The notes under the pieces are model-generated. The model did not search any database. It saw nothing but the letters and a program-made list of their open reading frames with translations, and had not been told where the DNA came from. Positions 20,730 to 32,447 of a stretch of DNA of 64,000 nucleotides are shown here, one piece after another. The stretch comes from Terramyces sp. JEL0728 (taxonomy: Eukaryota; Chytridiomycota; Chytridiomycetes; Rhizophydiales; Terramycetaceae), in NCBI GenBank assembly GCA_027603945.1, contig JADIIU010000060.1, positions 16,393 to 80,392 on the forward strand, in the 5' to 3' direction. Both the position numbers and the translations under genes were made by a program. Within the stretch, counting starts at the first letter, position 1; each line of letters begins with the position of its first letter.

Positions 20730-23700
20730 TTACTCCTCTTCCTCTGGCGAGTGTGTGTTTCCATTTGCAGCAGCATAATTTGGGGTTGCAGGGGAATAGT
20801 TTGGAGTTTGTGCATATGGGGATGCCGCACTTGGAGAATATGGCGAATACACTGGAGACGTTGGGGAGTACGATGGTGATTTTGGAGAGAATGCATTTGG
20901 TGCCGGGCTAACTGGTGAATAATTCGGACTAGTTGGCGAATATGCTGGACTAGTTGGTGAATAAGTTGGGCTAGTTGGTGAGTATGCTGGGCTGGTTGGT
21001 GAATAAGTTGGTGATGTAGGGGAATAAGCAGGGGAAGTTGGGGAATACGATGGACTAGTTGGGGAATAACTTGGTGAGGTAGGTGAGTACGATGGACTGG
21101 TTGGGGAATAGGACGGACTCGTAGGCGAATAGGATGGACTGGTTGGTGAATAGGATGGACTGGTTGGGGAGTATGAAGGTGAAGTTGGCGAGTACGAAGG
21201 ACTGGTTGGTGAATATGACGGACTCGTAGGAGAGTATGAAGGTGAAGTTGGGGAATAGGACGGACTAGTTGGGGAATATGACGGACTCGTAGGAGAGTAG
21301 GACGGACTGGTTGGGGAATAGGATGGTGATGTAGGCGAATAGGATGGGCTAGTTGGCGAGTACGATGGACTGGTTGGGGAATAGGACGGACTCGTAGGGG
21401 AATAACTAGGTGAGGTTGGCGAGTAGGACGGACTGGTTGGGGAATAGGACGGACTCGTAGGAGAGTATGAAGGTGAAGTTGGAGAGTATGACGGTGAAGT
21501 CGGTGAAAACATTGGTGTCAATGGGTTATAAGAAGGACTTTGAGCACCAAATATTGGATTGGATGGCGCATAGCTTGGAGTAGTTGGAGGGAATGCACCA
21601 CCACGAACTGGAGAGAACATGACATTTCGGATAGGAGATGAATTTTGAGGCGACATTGGCCCTGGGGAACTATGATCGAACCACGGAGTAGCAACAGGAG
21701 ACATTGGATTAAGTCCAAAGTTTTGTTCATGTGAAAATACAGGCTGTGCTGGAGCTTTAAGCAATTCGTCTTCATCCAAGACGATCCCAAATCCACCAGT
21801 ACCAATTGGTGCTAATTGTCCAAGCATAATGTTTTCTGACACACCTTTACAATCGTCCAATTCGGCAGCACCGGCTGCATCCATCAAAAGCTCCACAGTT
21901 TCTTCGAAAGATGCTCGAGCCAAAGCACCGGCTTCTGTTCTATTGATACCATGTCTTGTAATCGCCATCAAATTACCACTTTGCGTCATTGTATCAACCA
22001 ACATAGCCAAATGTCTGTAATTTACATAAGAACCGTCAAATTCGATAACCTTTCTGGTTTCTTTCAAAAGGGCAGCTCTTGCAGCCTCAATCCCCAACAC
22101 TGCTCTGATTTCTGGGGTAAAGTTGGAGTAAGTTCTCGTTGAATCAACACCGTCGTGAGCAAGTACTTCAAGGAGATTGTTTCCGTCGGTTTCCAAGAAA
22201 TACTCTTTGTTGTCGGCTTTGATGGACCCATTTTCATCTTCTGCTACATACTTGGTGTCGTTGATAAACACTTTTTGGATACCTTTGATGCCACACAAGG
22301 TAATTTCATTCAAAACAGTGTGTTCAATCTTTTTCAGGAATATATCTTCTGGCTCTTCGTCGTCGTCATCTTTTCCTGTAGTCAATCTAACCAGCAGGGA
22401 CAGCTCTTCGGCGTTATCATCGGAATGCCAGCACTTTACTTCTCCATTGAACAGCTCCATAACCTTTGCTGCAATCATATCCATATCCAAACCTTTAGCA
22501 ATCTTCTTTCGGGTATTCAGGATAATACGCAGAACCCAAGGTGAATATTTAGACATGTCGTCGTCTTCCATTTCATTATACATTCTCAAAATTTCTCCAT
22601 CCTGTTCATAAATTGATTCAAGCGGATCTGGATCATAGCAGATTTCTGTATAGTCGGCAAGCTTTTTCAAAGTAGTATGTTCAAGTGTGTTGTGAATTCT
22701 GTTTGCCATTTCCATAGATCTGCGGTAAGGATCCAATAAGTAAACTTCCAGCTGGGGTGTCTTGATATTGGTTGCAACATTGATCACTTCCTTTAATCTA
22801 GGCACACCAAGAGTCACGTTCTTTGCAGAAACACCAGCATAGTGGAAAGTGTTCAATGTCATCTGAGTAGCAGGTTCACCGATAGATTGAGCAGCAACAG
22901 TGCCCACCATTTCTCCAGGATGTACAATAGCTTGATTAAACCGAGCATCGATTTCTCCCAGTACCCAGTCGAATGCTTGTGTGGATAATCTGAATTCTTC
23001 AATCAATCTCTTTGAAGCCAGAGTACTTCTTAGCAGGATAGAAAACAAAAGAGTGGCATTCTTTTGGGCTTCAATAGACAACTGGTCCGAACCTCGCACT
23101 ACCAGCAAATTGTCCATTAGCTCATTGACATTCTTGATCACATGTAGTGGATTTAAATCAGTAGGCTTTGATCTATCGATACCAAAAGTATGTCTGGCAT
23201 TCCATATTAATCTTTCCAAATTGACGGGTAATGTCCACTTGTCAATCGAAGAGTTTTTAAAAATCACATTGCGCAGTGTGGTTCTGTCCTGTAGTAATTG
23301 ATTGTATTCTTTGTCGAGAATATCCTGAGATGACGGATTATTGATCAATTCATTGTATGTGGATTGTTCGCAAGATCCTGGTTTGAATACTTGAGGCTGT
23401 GAAATATCGATTTTATACTTTTTTTTGAAGACTGCATCACTCATTGTCATTGAAGGTAGCTTTTGCTTTTCCAAACGAGCACCATCCATACCGTCTTCAC
23501 CGTAGGAGAACTGGATAATATCACCCAAAGAGTTACGAACAGTGCCATCGTATTTAACAGTCGCATCTTCCAACGCTTTAACTAAACGACGTTGAATATA
23601 ACCTGTTTCAGCAGTTTTGACAGCAGTATCAATCAAACCTTCTCTGCCTCCCATAGCGTGGAAAAAGAATTCTTGAGGGGTTAATCCTCTCAAATAAGAA

Positions 23701-26210
23701 TTTTCCACAAACCCCCGGGATTCTGGAGAGTGATCATCTTTGGTAAAGTGAGGTAAAGTGCGATCTTTGAAGCCAAAAGGAATACGTTTACCCTCGACAT
23801 TTTGTTGTCCTACACACGCTGTCATCTGGGAAATATTCAGGAAAGAGCCTTTGGACCCAGCGACTACCATCTGCTTGACATTGTTAAATTCTTTGAGCGA
23901 TTTTTGGGCACTCTTACCAGCATTATCTCTCGCTCTGTTCAGTTCCATGTTAACCAAGGATTCGAACGATTGTCTAATTGTCATACCAGGCAAGCATTCC
24001 AATTCATTATTTTGAGCCTTGAGAATAATTCTATTTACTTCTTTTTTAGCATGAGCAATAGTATCATTAATCGCTTTCATTGTGCTCTTATCAGCAATAG
24101 TATCTCCGATACCAATCGAGAATCCGTTTTGCAATAGCCAGTAATTGACAACGGCTTGTGTTCCGTTAAAGAAATCCTTGGTAATTTCTGGTCCGTGTTC
24201 ATTCATAGAAGTGTGGATAACACCACTGGCGCTGGAGCCAACAGTTTTTTTACACAAAATTCCAGCAAGCAGCTCGCCGTTTTCAATGATTACTCTGGTG
24301 TCGCCGGGACTGATATCGGTTGTTTCATCATCCGGATGAGTGCTGTGGAAACCAATCATGTTGATTTGTGGGATGATGATAGACATTACTTGTTTGGCGG
24401 TCCATAAAGGAATAGGCTTCAAGATTGCAGGTTGTGGTATAATACCATCCCAGTTTGGCACCCACATTAGCAAGTTCATCAGCAAATCCCTATGCAAAAA
24501 GGTATCCCTTTTGGTGAATTTACGAATTCCACACAATGTGTCTTGTACAATACCCATAACAGGTGCGTTCTTTTGCGGCGAAACTATTTGCTTTGGCACC
24601 ATGCACAATTGCTGGATTTCTGCTCTGGTTTCGTGAGATTGAGGAACATGCAAGTTCATTTCGTCACCATCAAAGTCAGCATTATATGGTGAAGTTACAG
24701 ACAAGTTGAGCCTGAATGTGCTGTAAGGCATAATTTTAACCCTGTGGCCCATCATACTCATCTTGTGAAGAGATGGCTGACGGTTAAAAATGATATAGTC
24801 ATCATCCAGCAAGTGGCGTTCCACCTTGTATCCGTACTGCAAGTGAATATCTCCACCTCTTTTGCTATAACGAAGATCGATACGCTCACCAGTATCTCTG
24901 ATCACATACTTTGCTCCAGGGTGGAGATTAGGTCCATTTCGAACCATTTGAGAAAGGGTTTCAAGATTGTACGGAGTAACAGTTTCTGGAAAAGTCAAGT
25001 TTCTAGCAATTGATCTTGGCACCCCAACTTGATCAATTGAAAGATTAGGGTCACCGGTAATGACAGTACGTGCACTAAAATCGACACGTTTGCCCATCAA
25101 GTTTCCACGCAAACGACCCTCTTTACCCTTCAATCTAGCACGAATAGATTTGATCTAGTTTAGAATTAAAATACAGGTCTTCCGGACTTTTGCGACGCTT
25201 GTGGAATGCCAGCAGTTTCATTATTCATATAGGTACATACATGCCACTGCAGCAAATTTTCCAATTCTGCAATGATGTGACTTGGAGCACCATCAACATC
25301 ATGTTTTTTCAAATTTGTATTGGCTTTGATAATATCACTCAATTTGTGCGTCAAATCGTCTTCACCACGACCCATACCATCCATACTAATTGATGGGCGA
25401 ACAGGCATCGGAGGAACAGGAAGCACAGTTAAAATCATCCATTCAGGTCTGGCCCAGATTGGTGAGAGACCCATTTTCAAACACTCCTCGTCAGTAATCT
25501 TGATCAAGACTTCAAGAGCTTTAGAAGCAGATACTTCCATCGTTCTAGCTTCAATTTTTTCTCCATCCTTTTGTTAAAAAAAAATACTTCATCGCTGGAT
25601 GCTTTGAAACTAGCAGTTAAAGTTAGCCCTTTTAATCGAAAAGTAGGTTGTCTTTGGCCACATCCACCATGATTATGTTTGACTTTCCCTTGATCTCCTT
25701 CCAAATTCTCTTCAACAGCACAAATAGTTTTTCCTTTTGACAAACTCCATATTTCTTGAAATTTTCTCGCATTGTTTTTAACGGTTTGAGCTCTCTTGAA
25801 CCTGAAATCAGATTCATCGCTCTTGATCTTACTACAGAAAAAGCAAACAGTTTCTAATGTTTTTTTGATTTTTTTCAAATAACCTGAATAAGAAAGAGTT
25901 ACCAGCATGATATACAGGTTTAGCAAATTCAATATGGCCAAAATGCCCAGGACAGTCGGTCATACTTTCTCCACAAGTTTGGCACTTGAAATTGCGATCT
26001 ATTGTGCCCATTCGCGGATCTAGCAATCCTCCATGTTTTGGTTTGTCATTCTCCATCGTTTCTGGAAACTCAATTAACGCAACAGACATTGCTTTCTTAT
26101 GTTAGATTATAAATTACAGTTTCTTCTGGAGCCAAAATCCCAAATTGGACGTGATTGACCACTTTTAATGGAGCAGAAGAATGAGGAAATCCATGAACAT
26201 TTGCAGACAT
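20730..26210 (-). CDS. RPB1: RNA polymerase II largest subunit
   Basis: Exons 26118-26210, 25903-26095, 25588-25883, 25175-25567 and 20730-25154; introns of 22, 19, 20 and 20 nt. 1799 aa. Clamp zinc motif [20 protein letters not shown], second zinc site HNHGGCG, the active-site [10 protein letters not shown] with three Mg-binding aspartates, the trigger-loop region [17 protein letters not shown]. The C-terminal domain carries about 28 heptads, nearly all exact YSPTSPS, then a few variants (YSPTSPA/T/N) and an acidic end EEEE. All four introns lie in the first 360 codons; the 1475-codon last exon is uninterrupted. The ATG opens the family N-terminus ([18 protein letters not shown]). Confidence 0.98.
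20915..21520 (-). repeat. RPB1 CTD heptad-repeat array
   Basis: About 28 tandem 21-bp units coding for YSPTSPS. Codons vary between units although the peptide hardly does, indicating selection on protein rather than recent DNA expansion alone. Confidence 0.9.
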
Positions 26211-26741
26211 GTTGCTGTTGTGTTGTTCTGATGGTTTTTCGTTGAAAAGAAAACTTTTTCAGAAATTTTGTGCCTTTTTATAGACCCTGTGAGTCACTGT
26301 TGGTCGATTTTTTGAGTTTTTTACTGTAGATTGGGATTCCTGTAGTCGCAGAGCTTATATTCTGTGTTTGTTTTGTCCTGCTGCGCATTCCTGGTTGTTT
26401 GGAGCAGTCAGCTCCTGGTCGTTTTCATTTTGAGAAAGTTCAAAAAGTGGCTTGATGACGCACTTTTGTCAACTGGCGATTATAATCAAGAGGTTGTGCT
26501 GGAGTGCTTTAATTCGCTTGCTTTATCTGCTCTAGAATTCTGGCAAGCTGGTTGTGATTACTCGGAAACTATGCGAGATCAAAATATCCGATTGGTGCTA
26601 TGGATGTCGGACATAATGCATTAATTACAGTGGATCTCAGTCGCAGTAAATTAATCAGTGAAACTCAAATCTATACGGATGGGATGACGCAAATCAGTGA
26701 AACTCAAATCTATACGGATGGGATGACGCAAATCAGTGAAT
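26211..26741. other. Intergenic with uncertain 86-codon ORF
   Basis: A plus-strand open frame (26364-26624) has no ATG start and no family I recognise, so it is not called as a gene. Two 39-bp repeat units sit at 26653-26730, just past the 3' end of the SOD gene. Confidence 0.4.
26653..26730. repeat. Perfect 39-bp tandem duplication downstream of SOD
   Basis: Two identical units, 26653-26691 and 26692-26730, starting AATCAGTGAAACTC. A third partial unit (AATCAGTGAA) abuts the SOD stop and poly(A) signal. The ATCAGTGAATTTATTTAG string at this 3' end recurs at the aldo-keto reductase 3' end near 28603. Confidence 0.95.
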
Positions 26742-27243
26742 TTATTTAGCAATACCAATGACTCCACATGCAACTCTGCCACCAGCATTGCCAGTAGTCT
26801 TGGAGAATTCATGAGTAGTCTAAATTAGCAACAAGTTACCAAACCCAAATCATCTTGATCAGCATGCAAGACAACAGTTCTTCCAACAACGCTGTGAGGA
26901 CCGTACAGTTTGATTTGCGAATCAGTAATGGTAGTTTCAACTTTACCATTTGCATCTGCCTTTACATTTCCTAAATCACCGACATGGCGAACGGAAGCGT
27001 CTGGAGCACCGTGAGTATGGCCGTTTGGGTTAAAGTGGCCACCAGCGCTAACACATCCGTTAGTGTTATCACCGAATTCATGGACATGGAATCCATGTAA
27101 TCCTGAAATTAGTAATTTTTACCTGGGGTAAGACCAGAAAGGGAAATTTGGATGCTAGTTGGTTGAGATTCAGCTTCTTGAGTGAATGTTACAGTTCCGG
27201 TTGATGGAGAGTCGCCCTTCAATACGCAAACAGCCTTGACCAT
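26742..27243 (-). CDS. SOD1: Cu/Zn superoxide dismutase
   Basis: Exons 27123-27243, 26840-27102 and 26742-26819; introns 27103-27122 and 26820-26839, both 20 nt. 153 aa, exactly the family length. Copper/zinc ligands are visible in [30 protein letters not shown] and [27 protein letters not shown] closes the protein with the second disulphide Cys. No signal peptide, so cytosolic. The TAA stop lies within AATAAA. Confidence 0.97.
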
Positions 27244-27806
27244 TTTGTTAGATTACAAAAGAATTTCATCTGCATTTTAAGGGGCTCACAACCAGTAACA
27301 AAATTCCCTCATTAAATACCTTGCATAAAATGATCTAATAATAAACAAGTGACGAATTTGTTGTGGTAGCACTATCATGCGTGAGGTGAATTAAAGTAAC
27401 AATTTTACAACTTGTCCAAATTGAATGGTGATCCAAATTGGAATCAATCCTGTCTGCTGTTTCATCTGGAGACAATAAAAAATATACTGTCAGTGGCAGG
27501 AGACTTTGTTGGTCCGGATGCACTTTCATCGAACCCATTGCAATAGATCAGTTTGAACGTTTAATAACACATCCCCAGTTCCCAGGCAAACGGCACCACC
27601 AAACAATCCTCATTTGGAATATTTTTTTTCGAGAGAAAAAAGAAAGTGAAAATTACCATAACGATAATCAGTGTGTTTTTTCATTGTTTCTGAGTAGTAC
27701 TGAGTTGGAAAATGTAGGGTAAAGCCATGTCAGATGAAACCATACATTTGCCTAGCCCTAGAGGTTCTTAACCCTAGAGCTATTCTAAATTTTTCCTTTT
27801 TTTTCA
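27244..27806. other. Intergenic, no supported gene
   Basis: A plus-strand open frame at 27438-27722 (about 94 codons, no ATG, no recognised family) overlaps a minus-strand one. Neither has introns or composition that would support it. It probably contains the promoters of SOD and the zinc-finger gene. Confidence 0.4.
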
Positions 27807-28455
27807 ATGGAGAACGCAACAGCTTCACTTATTCCAAACCACTTGTATGGCACTTATGAACAGCACGCAATGTAATCCCTTTTAATATTAGGATCGCTTT
27901 CCAGCATCTAACACAGAAACAGCAACAAATTCAAATCGCAGCCAAAGTAGCGCTGGATACAGTAAACCAAGAAATGTATGAACAAGAGTTTATGGAAACC
28001 TCTCAAGATTTTGAAAAACCGCAAGAAGATGATGACGAGGAAGAAGATTTTGAAGAATCGAGCTCTAATTTCAAGCAGCGATATACCTGCCCTCGACCAA
28101 ATTGTTCCAAGATATATAAAAATAGAAACGGATTGAAATATCACTTACAAAAAGGTTTGTTTTGTTAATAGTAGGAAGTTGCAGGATATCGCAAGAGCCT
28201 ACTTTAGTGCTAGGGGCTGACGGCCAACTGGTGCAAATGCAAACACCTGTTCCTTCCACTCCAAACTCACCTTTACCTAGAGAACGTGTATTTAAACCAA
28301 TGATGGAGTTTGGAACTGATCCAGATGCTTATAACAGAGTTAAGCCATTCTGGTGCAGACTCTGCACAAAGAGATACAAGAATCCAAATGGACTGAAATA
28401 TCACGCTAAAGTTGAACATCCGGAATGGGACTTTGAAGAAATTAAAGGAATGTAA
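27807..28455 (+). CDS. Sfp1/JAZF1-like C2H2 zinc-finger protein
   Basis: Exons 27807-27871, 27892-28154 and 28175-28455; introns 27872-27891 and 28155-28174, both 20 nt. 202 aa. An acidic stretch (EDDDEEEDFEESS) precedes the first finger CPRPNCSKIYKNRNGLKYH; a Pro/Ser linker leads to the second, CRLCTKRYKNPNGLKYHAKV. The repeated K-N-x-N-G-L-K-Y-H core is typical of Sfp1 and JAZF1, which link nutrient signals to ribosome-related transcription. Role here is inferred from family only. Confidence 0.82.
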
Positions 28456-28617
28456 TGGCAATAAAGTTATTAATCAATTTCTAGTTCATGATCAGTGTTT
28501 GCGATCACTCCAGGCAGTCACAATAAGCTCTAGTGCAGACATTTCTGTCCTCAATCTTGGCAAGTGCCAGTAACTGATGACTCACTAATAATACGACAGA
28601 CCCATCAGTGAATTTAT

Positions 28618-29799
28618 TTAGAAACGAGCAGGCGGCAATTCGGGTTTGTTTTCAAGAATATCATCGATTTTCTTCATAATTTCATCAGACAATTTTCCAA
28701 CTACTGTCAACGAAGCTAGATTTTCTTTGACTTGAGAAGGCCGTGAAGCTCCAGTAATGACTGACGAGACATTCTTGTTCTTCAAGCACCATGCTAAAGC
28801 TAATTGAGCCAACGTGCAATCAAGTTCTTTAGCAATTGCTAATAGTGATCGGACTTTTCCTTGCTTGAGTTTCCCTTCATCGCTTTCAACCAAGTTCTTT
28901 CGCATTCTAGCCATCTATGTAAAATCAATATTACCATTGCATCGTTTTTGATTCCTAATCGCGAATCTGGAGGAATCCCGTCCAGGTATTTCCCAGTCAA
29001 AACTCCAGATGCTAGTGGAGACCAAATAGTTGTTCCAAGACCAAACTTTTTGTACAATGGCGCATACTCTAATTCAAATCTCTCGCGGTGGAACATATTG
29101 TATTGTGGTTGTTCCATCAAAGGACCAACTAGCCCCAATCTCTCTGCAACTCTGTGAGCATCCATTAATTGCTCCGCACTTTTTAGAGATGATGTACCTC
29201 CATTCGCTTGTCCCCCAGTAGAATGCAAGTCCTTGATCTATGCACCAATTGAATGCGCGCACCGTTTCTTGATTAATCAACAAATACCCTCCATTGGAGT
29301 ACTGCGTCAATTAAATATTACCTAATTGTTACAAACAAAAAACCAATCATCTAGAAATTAACGGATTATACCTGGTCGATGAGCAAATACCAAGTCGACA
29401 TAGTCCAGCTGCAACCTCTTCAAACTAGCTCGCAATCCTTCTGCAATATGCTTGCGAGACAATCCACGATCGTTAGGGCCGCTCCCTGCCCAGTAAAGTT
29501 TAGTTGAAATAACTAATGAGCTCCTCGGCCATTTATACTTTTTGATTGCCTCTCCGATAACCCTTTCGGATTCACCAGCAGCGTATACTTCGGCTGTATC
29601 AAAAAAGTTAATTCCAGCATCGTATGCTACCTTCAAGCATTCAAATGTCGTATCTGGTTAATTGCGATTTACCATCTGTTACTTGCTTACCGAATGTTAC
29701 CCACCCTCCAAGAGATAATGCGGACACTTTGAGGCCATCCGTTAATGAATTCGTACCTGAATTGCCCAAGAAGCGATATTCCATTTCAGCTGTACTCAT
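28618..29799 (-). CDS. Aldo-keto reductase, Kv-beta/YghZ subgroup, with 7-nt exon
   Basis: Exons 29673-29799, 29372-29653, 29344-29350, 29288-29301, 29198-29267, 28935-29178 and 28618-28914. Introns of 19, 21, 42, 20, 19 and 20 nt. 346 aa NADPH-dependent oxidoreductase. Motifs: [20 protein letters not shown] (Asp, Tyr), STKLYWAG (Lys), VFAHRP followed by [27 protein letters not shown] [39 protein letters not shown]. The only in-frame route from HRP to TPMEE uses a 7-nt exon ATGATTG and a 14-nt exon. A 21-nt intron-like segment at 29736-29756 is kept in this model because it lacks an AG. Confidence 0.87.
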
Positions 29800-29894
29800 T
29801 TCGAGATTGGGGAAATGAAAGCACTTGATCGGCCGCGCACGGAATCATGCAAAAGTTTAATAGGATACATTTATTACCCAATAGAATACACTTG

Positions 29895-32447
29895 TCACCA
29901 AGCCATCTTTGCGATGAATGATTTTGGAAAGGAGCGCACCAATGCCTTTCTGATCTCATCCATCAAAATGATGCCAATAGCCAGCAAGAACGGAATGCCC
30001 CAGTACTTGGCTGGGATAGAGGCGGTGTAGAAGGTGGTTTGAATGAATGGGAGGTACAAGGAGAGGATACAGATCAAGACAGATCCAGCCATAGAAATAG
30101 GAATAACCAAGTTTTGTCTAGGTCCCCAGAGTGGATTTGATTCGAGGATGGAACTAGTTCGGTTTCTGACTGCGAATAACGTACCAAATTGACAGATTGC
30201 GAGCGTTACGTAGTAGACACCCTCACCAATATAAACGAAATTGTTCAAGTCGTCCAAACTTTTGCCAGCCCATCCATCCTGCCATTTATCATAAACAAAC
30301 ATCAAATCGTAAAATGAGAGTCCATTTTCAGACATGAACAGGAACCACATACCCATCGCAGAAACCCATACCATTGCCCCAATGAAAAAGTATATCTGCA
30401 AAAAAAACTTCCAATCGGCCAAATGATCCGTTCTGGCATTTCTTGGTGGTTTGTTCATCAAGTTACTTTCAGCGGTTTCGTACATTAGAGAAATTGACAT
30501 GAACACATCGTTAGTTACACAGAACAAAACCTGTTGGAACGCTGTCATTGGTGCTTGCATTCCGAAAAAGACGGTTGAAATTGTAGCCATCAGTTCACCA
30601 TAACTTCCTGCAGGCATCAAGTACATGATTACTTTTTTCAGGTTTTCGAATACTAGTCTTCCATTTTCAATCCCAACCAACAGCGACGAGAAATCACTGT
30701 CCAATAAGATCATTGCTGCTGCTTCTTTGGCGACATCGGTTCCGTTCCCCATAGCTACACCAATGTCTGCAGCTTTCAACGCTGGAGCATCGTTGGTTCC
30801 ATCGCCAGTAACTGCTACAATGTTATCACCACGGCACTTTAAATGCTCCACAATCAACAGTTTCTGTTCAGGAGTAGTCCGAGCAAACACCATTTCTGAA
30901 AAGAATCTGGCAATAAAATCCCAGTCTTCTTCTGAAATGCTTGCCAAGTCTTTACCATTGAATACAATAGCATGAACCGGATCGCCAGGTTGAGGACGAT
31001 AATCGAAATTCTTCAAGTTTGGAGAGAGTGGGTGGTCTTTCTTTAATTTTGGTAAATCTTCAACACTGTAGGCAGTTTCAGTAGTAATAATCCCAACCTG
31101 CTTGGCAATTGAGAATGCTGTAAGTTCAAAATCACCAGTAACCATAAATACCCTGATTCCAGCTTTTTTCATAGCAGAGACAGTAGGCAGTGTTTCTTTT
31201 CTAGGGGGATCTCTAATAGTAAGCATTCCAACAAGTGCAAGTCCTTTAATTTCATTGATGATCAACTTTTCAAATTCATCCGGATCGCCTAGCGGAAGAG
31301 AGACACCCTTCAATGATTTTTTGCATAACGCCAACACTCTGAATCCATTTGAAGAAGCTTTTCGTTGATGGTCATTTACAATTGAAGCTACTTTGGATGT
31401 GTCCTGCGATTCTCCATCAGAGGAGTTTGCACTGGTACAAGAAGGCATCAAAATATCAGGAGCGCCTTTGATTAGCATTTCAACTTCTCCATCTTCATAA
31501 GCAACTACCTTGGCCATGAATTTGTTTTTGGAATTGAAAGCCAAAGAAAACAGAACTTTGGGTTTGACATCAAATATATGCTGTTGATAAGCTTCTGAAA
31601 ATCTTAAAATAGCCGAGTCGGTCAAGTCCCCGTTAACTGGTCTGTCTTTTATGGGAAGATTTTCATTTCCAGGTAAAAACGTTGCATCACAGCAAATGGA
31701 TGAAAAGTTTGCCACCATTTTAAATCCTGGGAATTTTTCAAGTCGGGCAGCCCTTTCCGCTCCAGAATCGCTGTCATCTTCAGGGATGCTTTGATCCACA
31801 AACATGACACCACAAACTTGCATTTTCCCCATCGTTAAAGTGCCAGTCTTGTCGGAACACAGGACCGACATGCATCCCAAGGTCTCAATTGTACTAAGGT
31901 TCTTGACGAGCACATTTCTATCAGACATTCTCTTTGCAATAATAGTCAGGGCAAGAGCAAAGCAAACTGGTAGCCCTTGCGGAACGAAAGCCGTCAAGCA
32001 GCCCAATGCGTTCACCATAGCAGTGGCAGCAGTTTCATATAGTGGATAAGAAGTTCTAATCCAGCAGACCCAGGCGAGGATAGAAACGATAAAGAAAGTA
32101 AAGGCCAGGGTGGAAATAATAATGGTGAAAGTGTTCAGTTCCTTTTGGATCGGTGTAGCCGCATTCTTTTGCTTACCAGACATTTGCACAATTTGGCCAA
32201 TGATAGTTTTGTCACCTGTTTGAAAGACAACTCCTTTTGCTTTTCCTCTGACGACAAATGTTGATGACAATGCCAAGTTTTTACTTTCAAGCGCGTTTTC
32301 ATCTGTTGGGGAAGTTGTGCCGTTGATCAACTTGCTCTCTCCGGTTAATAAGGATCGATCAAACAATAAATCAGAAGAAACCTCGACTAGTCTGATGTCA
32401 GCAGGAACTCTTTGTCCCATAGACAAAAGAACAACATCGCCGTCCAT
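29895..32447 (-). CDS. Na,K-type P-ATPase (IIC), N-terminally truncated copy
   Basis: Open frame of 850 codons beginning at a fortuitous ATG created at the junction (MDGDVVLLSMGQ). It covers the actuator domain (LLTGESKL), the phosphorylation site CSDKTGTLT, the nucleotide domain, the hinge VTGDGTNDAPALKAADIGVAMG and the full set of C-terminal helices to KSFIAKMAW. Helices 1-2 and most of the upstream actuator segment are missing. The sequence mirrors copy B with a constant offset of 2122 bp, near-identical in blocks and divergent in others. Ion specificity is unproven: helix 4 reads VPQGLP where Na,K-pumps have VPEGL. Without the missing part it is unlikely to pump. Confidence 0.8.
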   Translation of the reverse strand: MDGDVVLLSMGQRVPADIRLVEVSSDLLFDRSLLTGESKLINGTTSPTDENALESKNLALSSTFVVRGKAKGVVFQTGDKTIIGQIVQMSGKQKNAATPIQKELNTFTIIISTLAFTFFIVSILAWVCWIRTSYPLYETAATAMVNALGCLTAFVPQGLPVCFALALTIIAKRMSDRNVLVKNLSTIETLGCMSVLCSDKTGTLTMGKMQVCGVMFVDQSIPEDDSDSGAERAARLEKFPGFKMVANFSSICCDATFLPGNENLPIKDRPVNGDLTDSAILRFSEAYQQHIFDVKPKVLFSLAFNSKNKFMAKVVAYEDGEVEMLIKGAPDILMPSCTSANSSDGESQDTSKVASIVNDHQRKASSNGFRVLALCKKSLKGVSLPLGDPDEFEKLIINEIKGLALVGMLTIRDPPRKETLPTVSAMKKAGIRVFMVTGDFELTAFSIAKQVGIITTETAYSVEDLPKLKKDHPLSPNLKNFDYRPQPGDPVHAIVFNGKDLASISEEDWDFIARFFSEMVFARTTPEQKLLIVEHLKCRGDNIVAVTGDGTNDAPALKAADIGVAMGNGTDVAKEAAAMILLDSDFSSLLVGIENGRLVFENLKKVIMYLMPAGSYGELMATISTVFFGMQAPMTAFQQVLFCVTNDVFMSISLMYETAESNLMNKPPRNARTDHLADWKFFLQIYFFIGAMVWVSAMGMWFLFMSENGLSFYDLMFVYDKWQDGWAGKSLDDLNNFVYIGEGVYYVTLAICQFGTLFAVRNRTSSILESNPLWGPRQNLVIPISMAGSVLICILSLYLPFIQTTFYTASIPAKYWGIPFLLAIGIILMDEIRKALVRSFPKSFIAKMAW

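Noticed and set aside
20915..21520. Tandem 21-bp repeat considered as a satellite or CRISPR-like array
   Set aside because: It codes for the RPB1 CTD heptads without interruption; there are no spacers.
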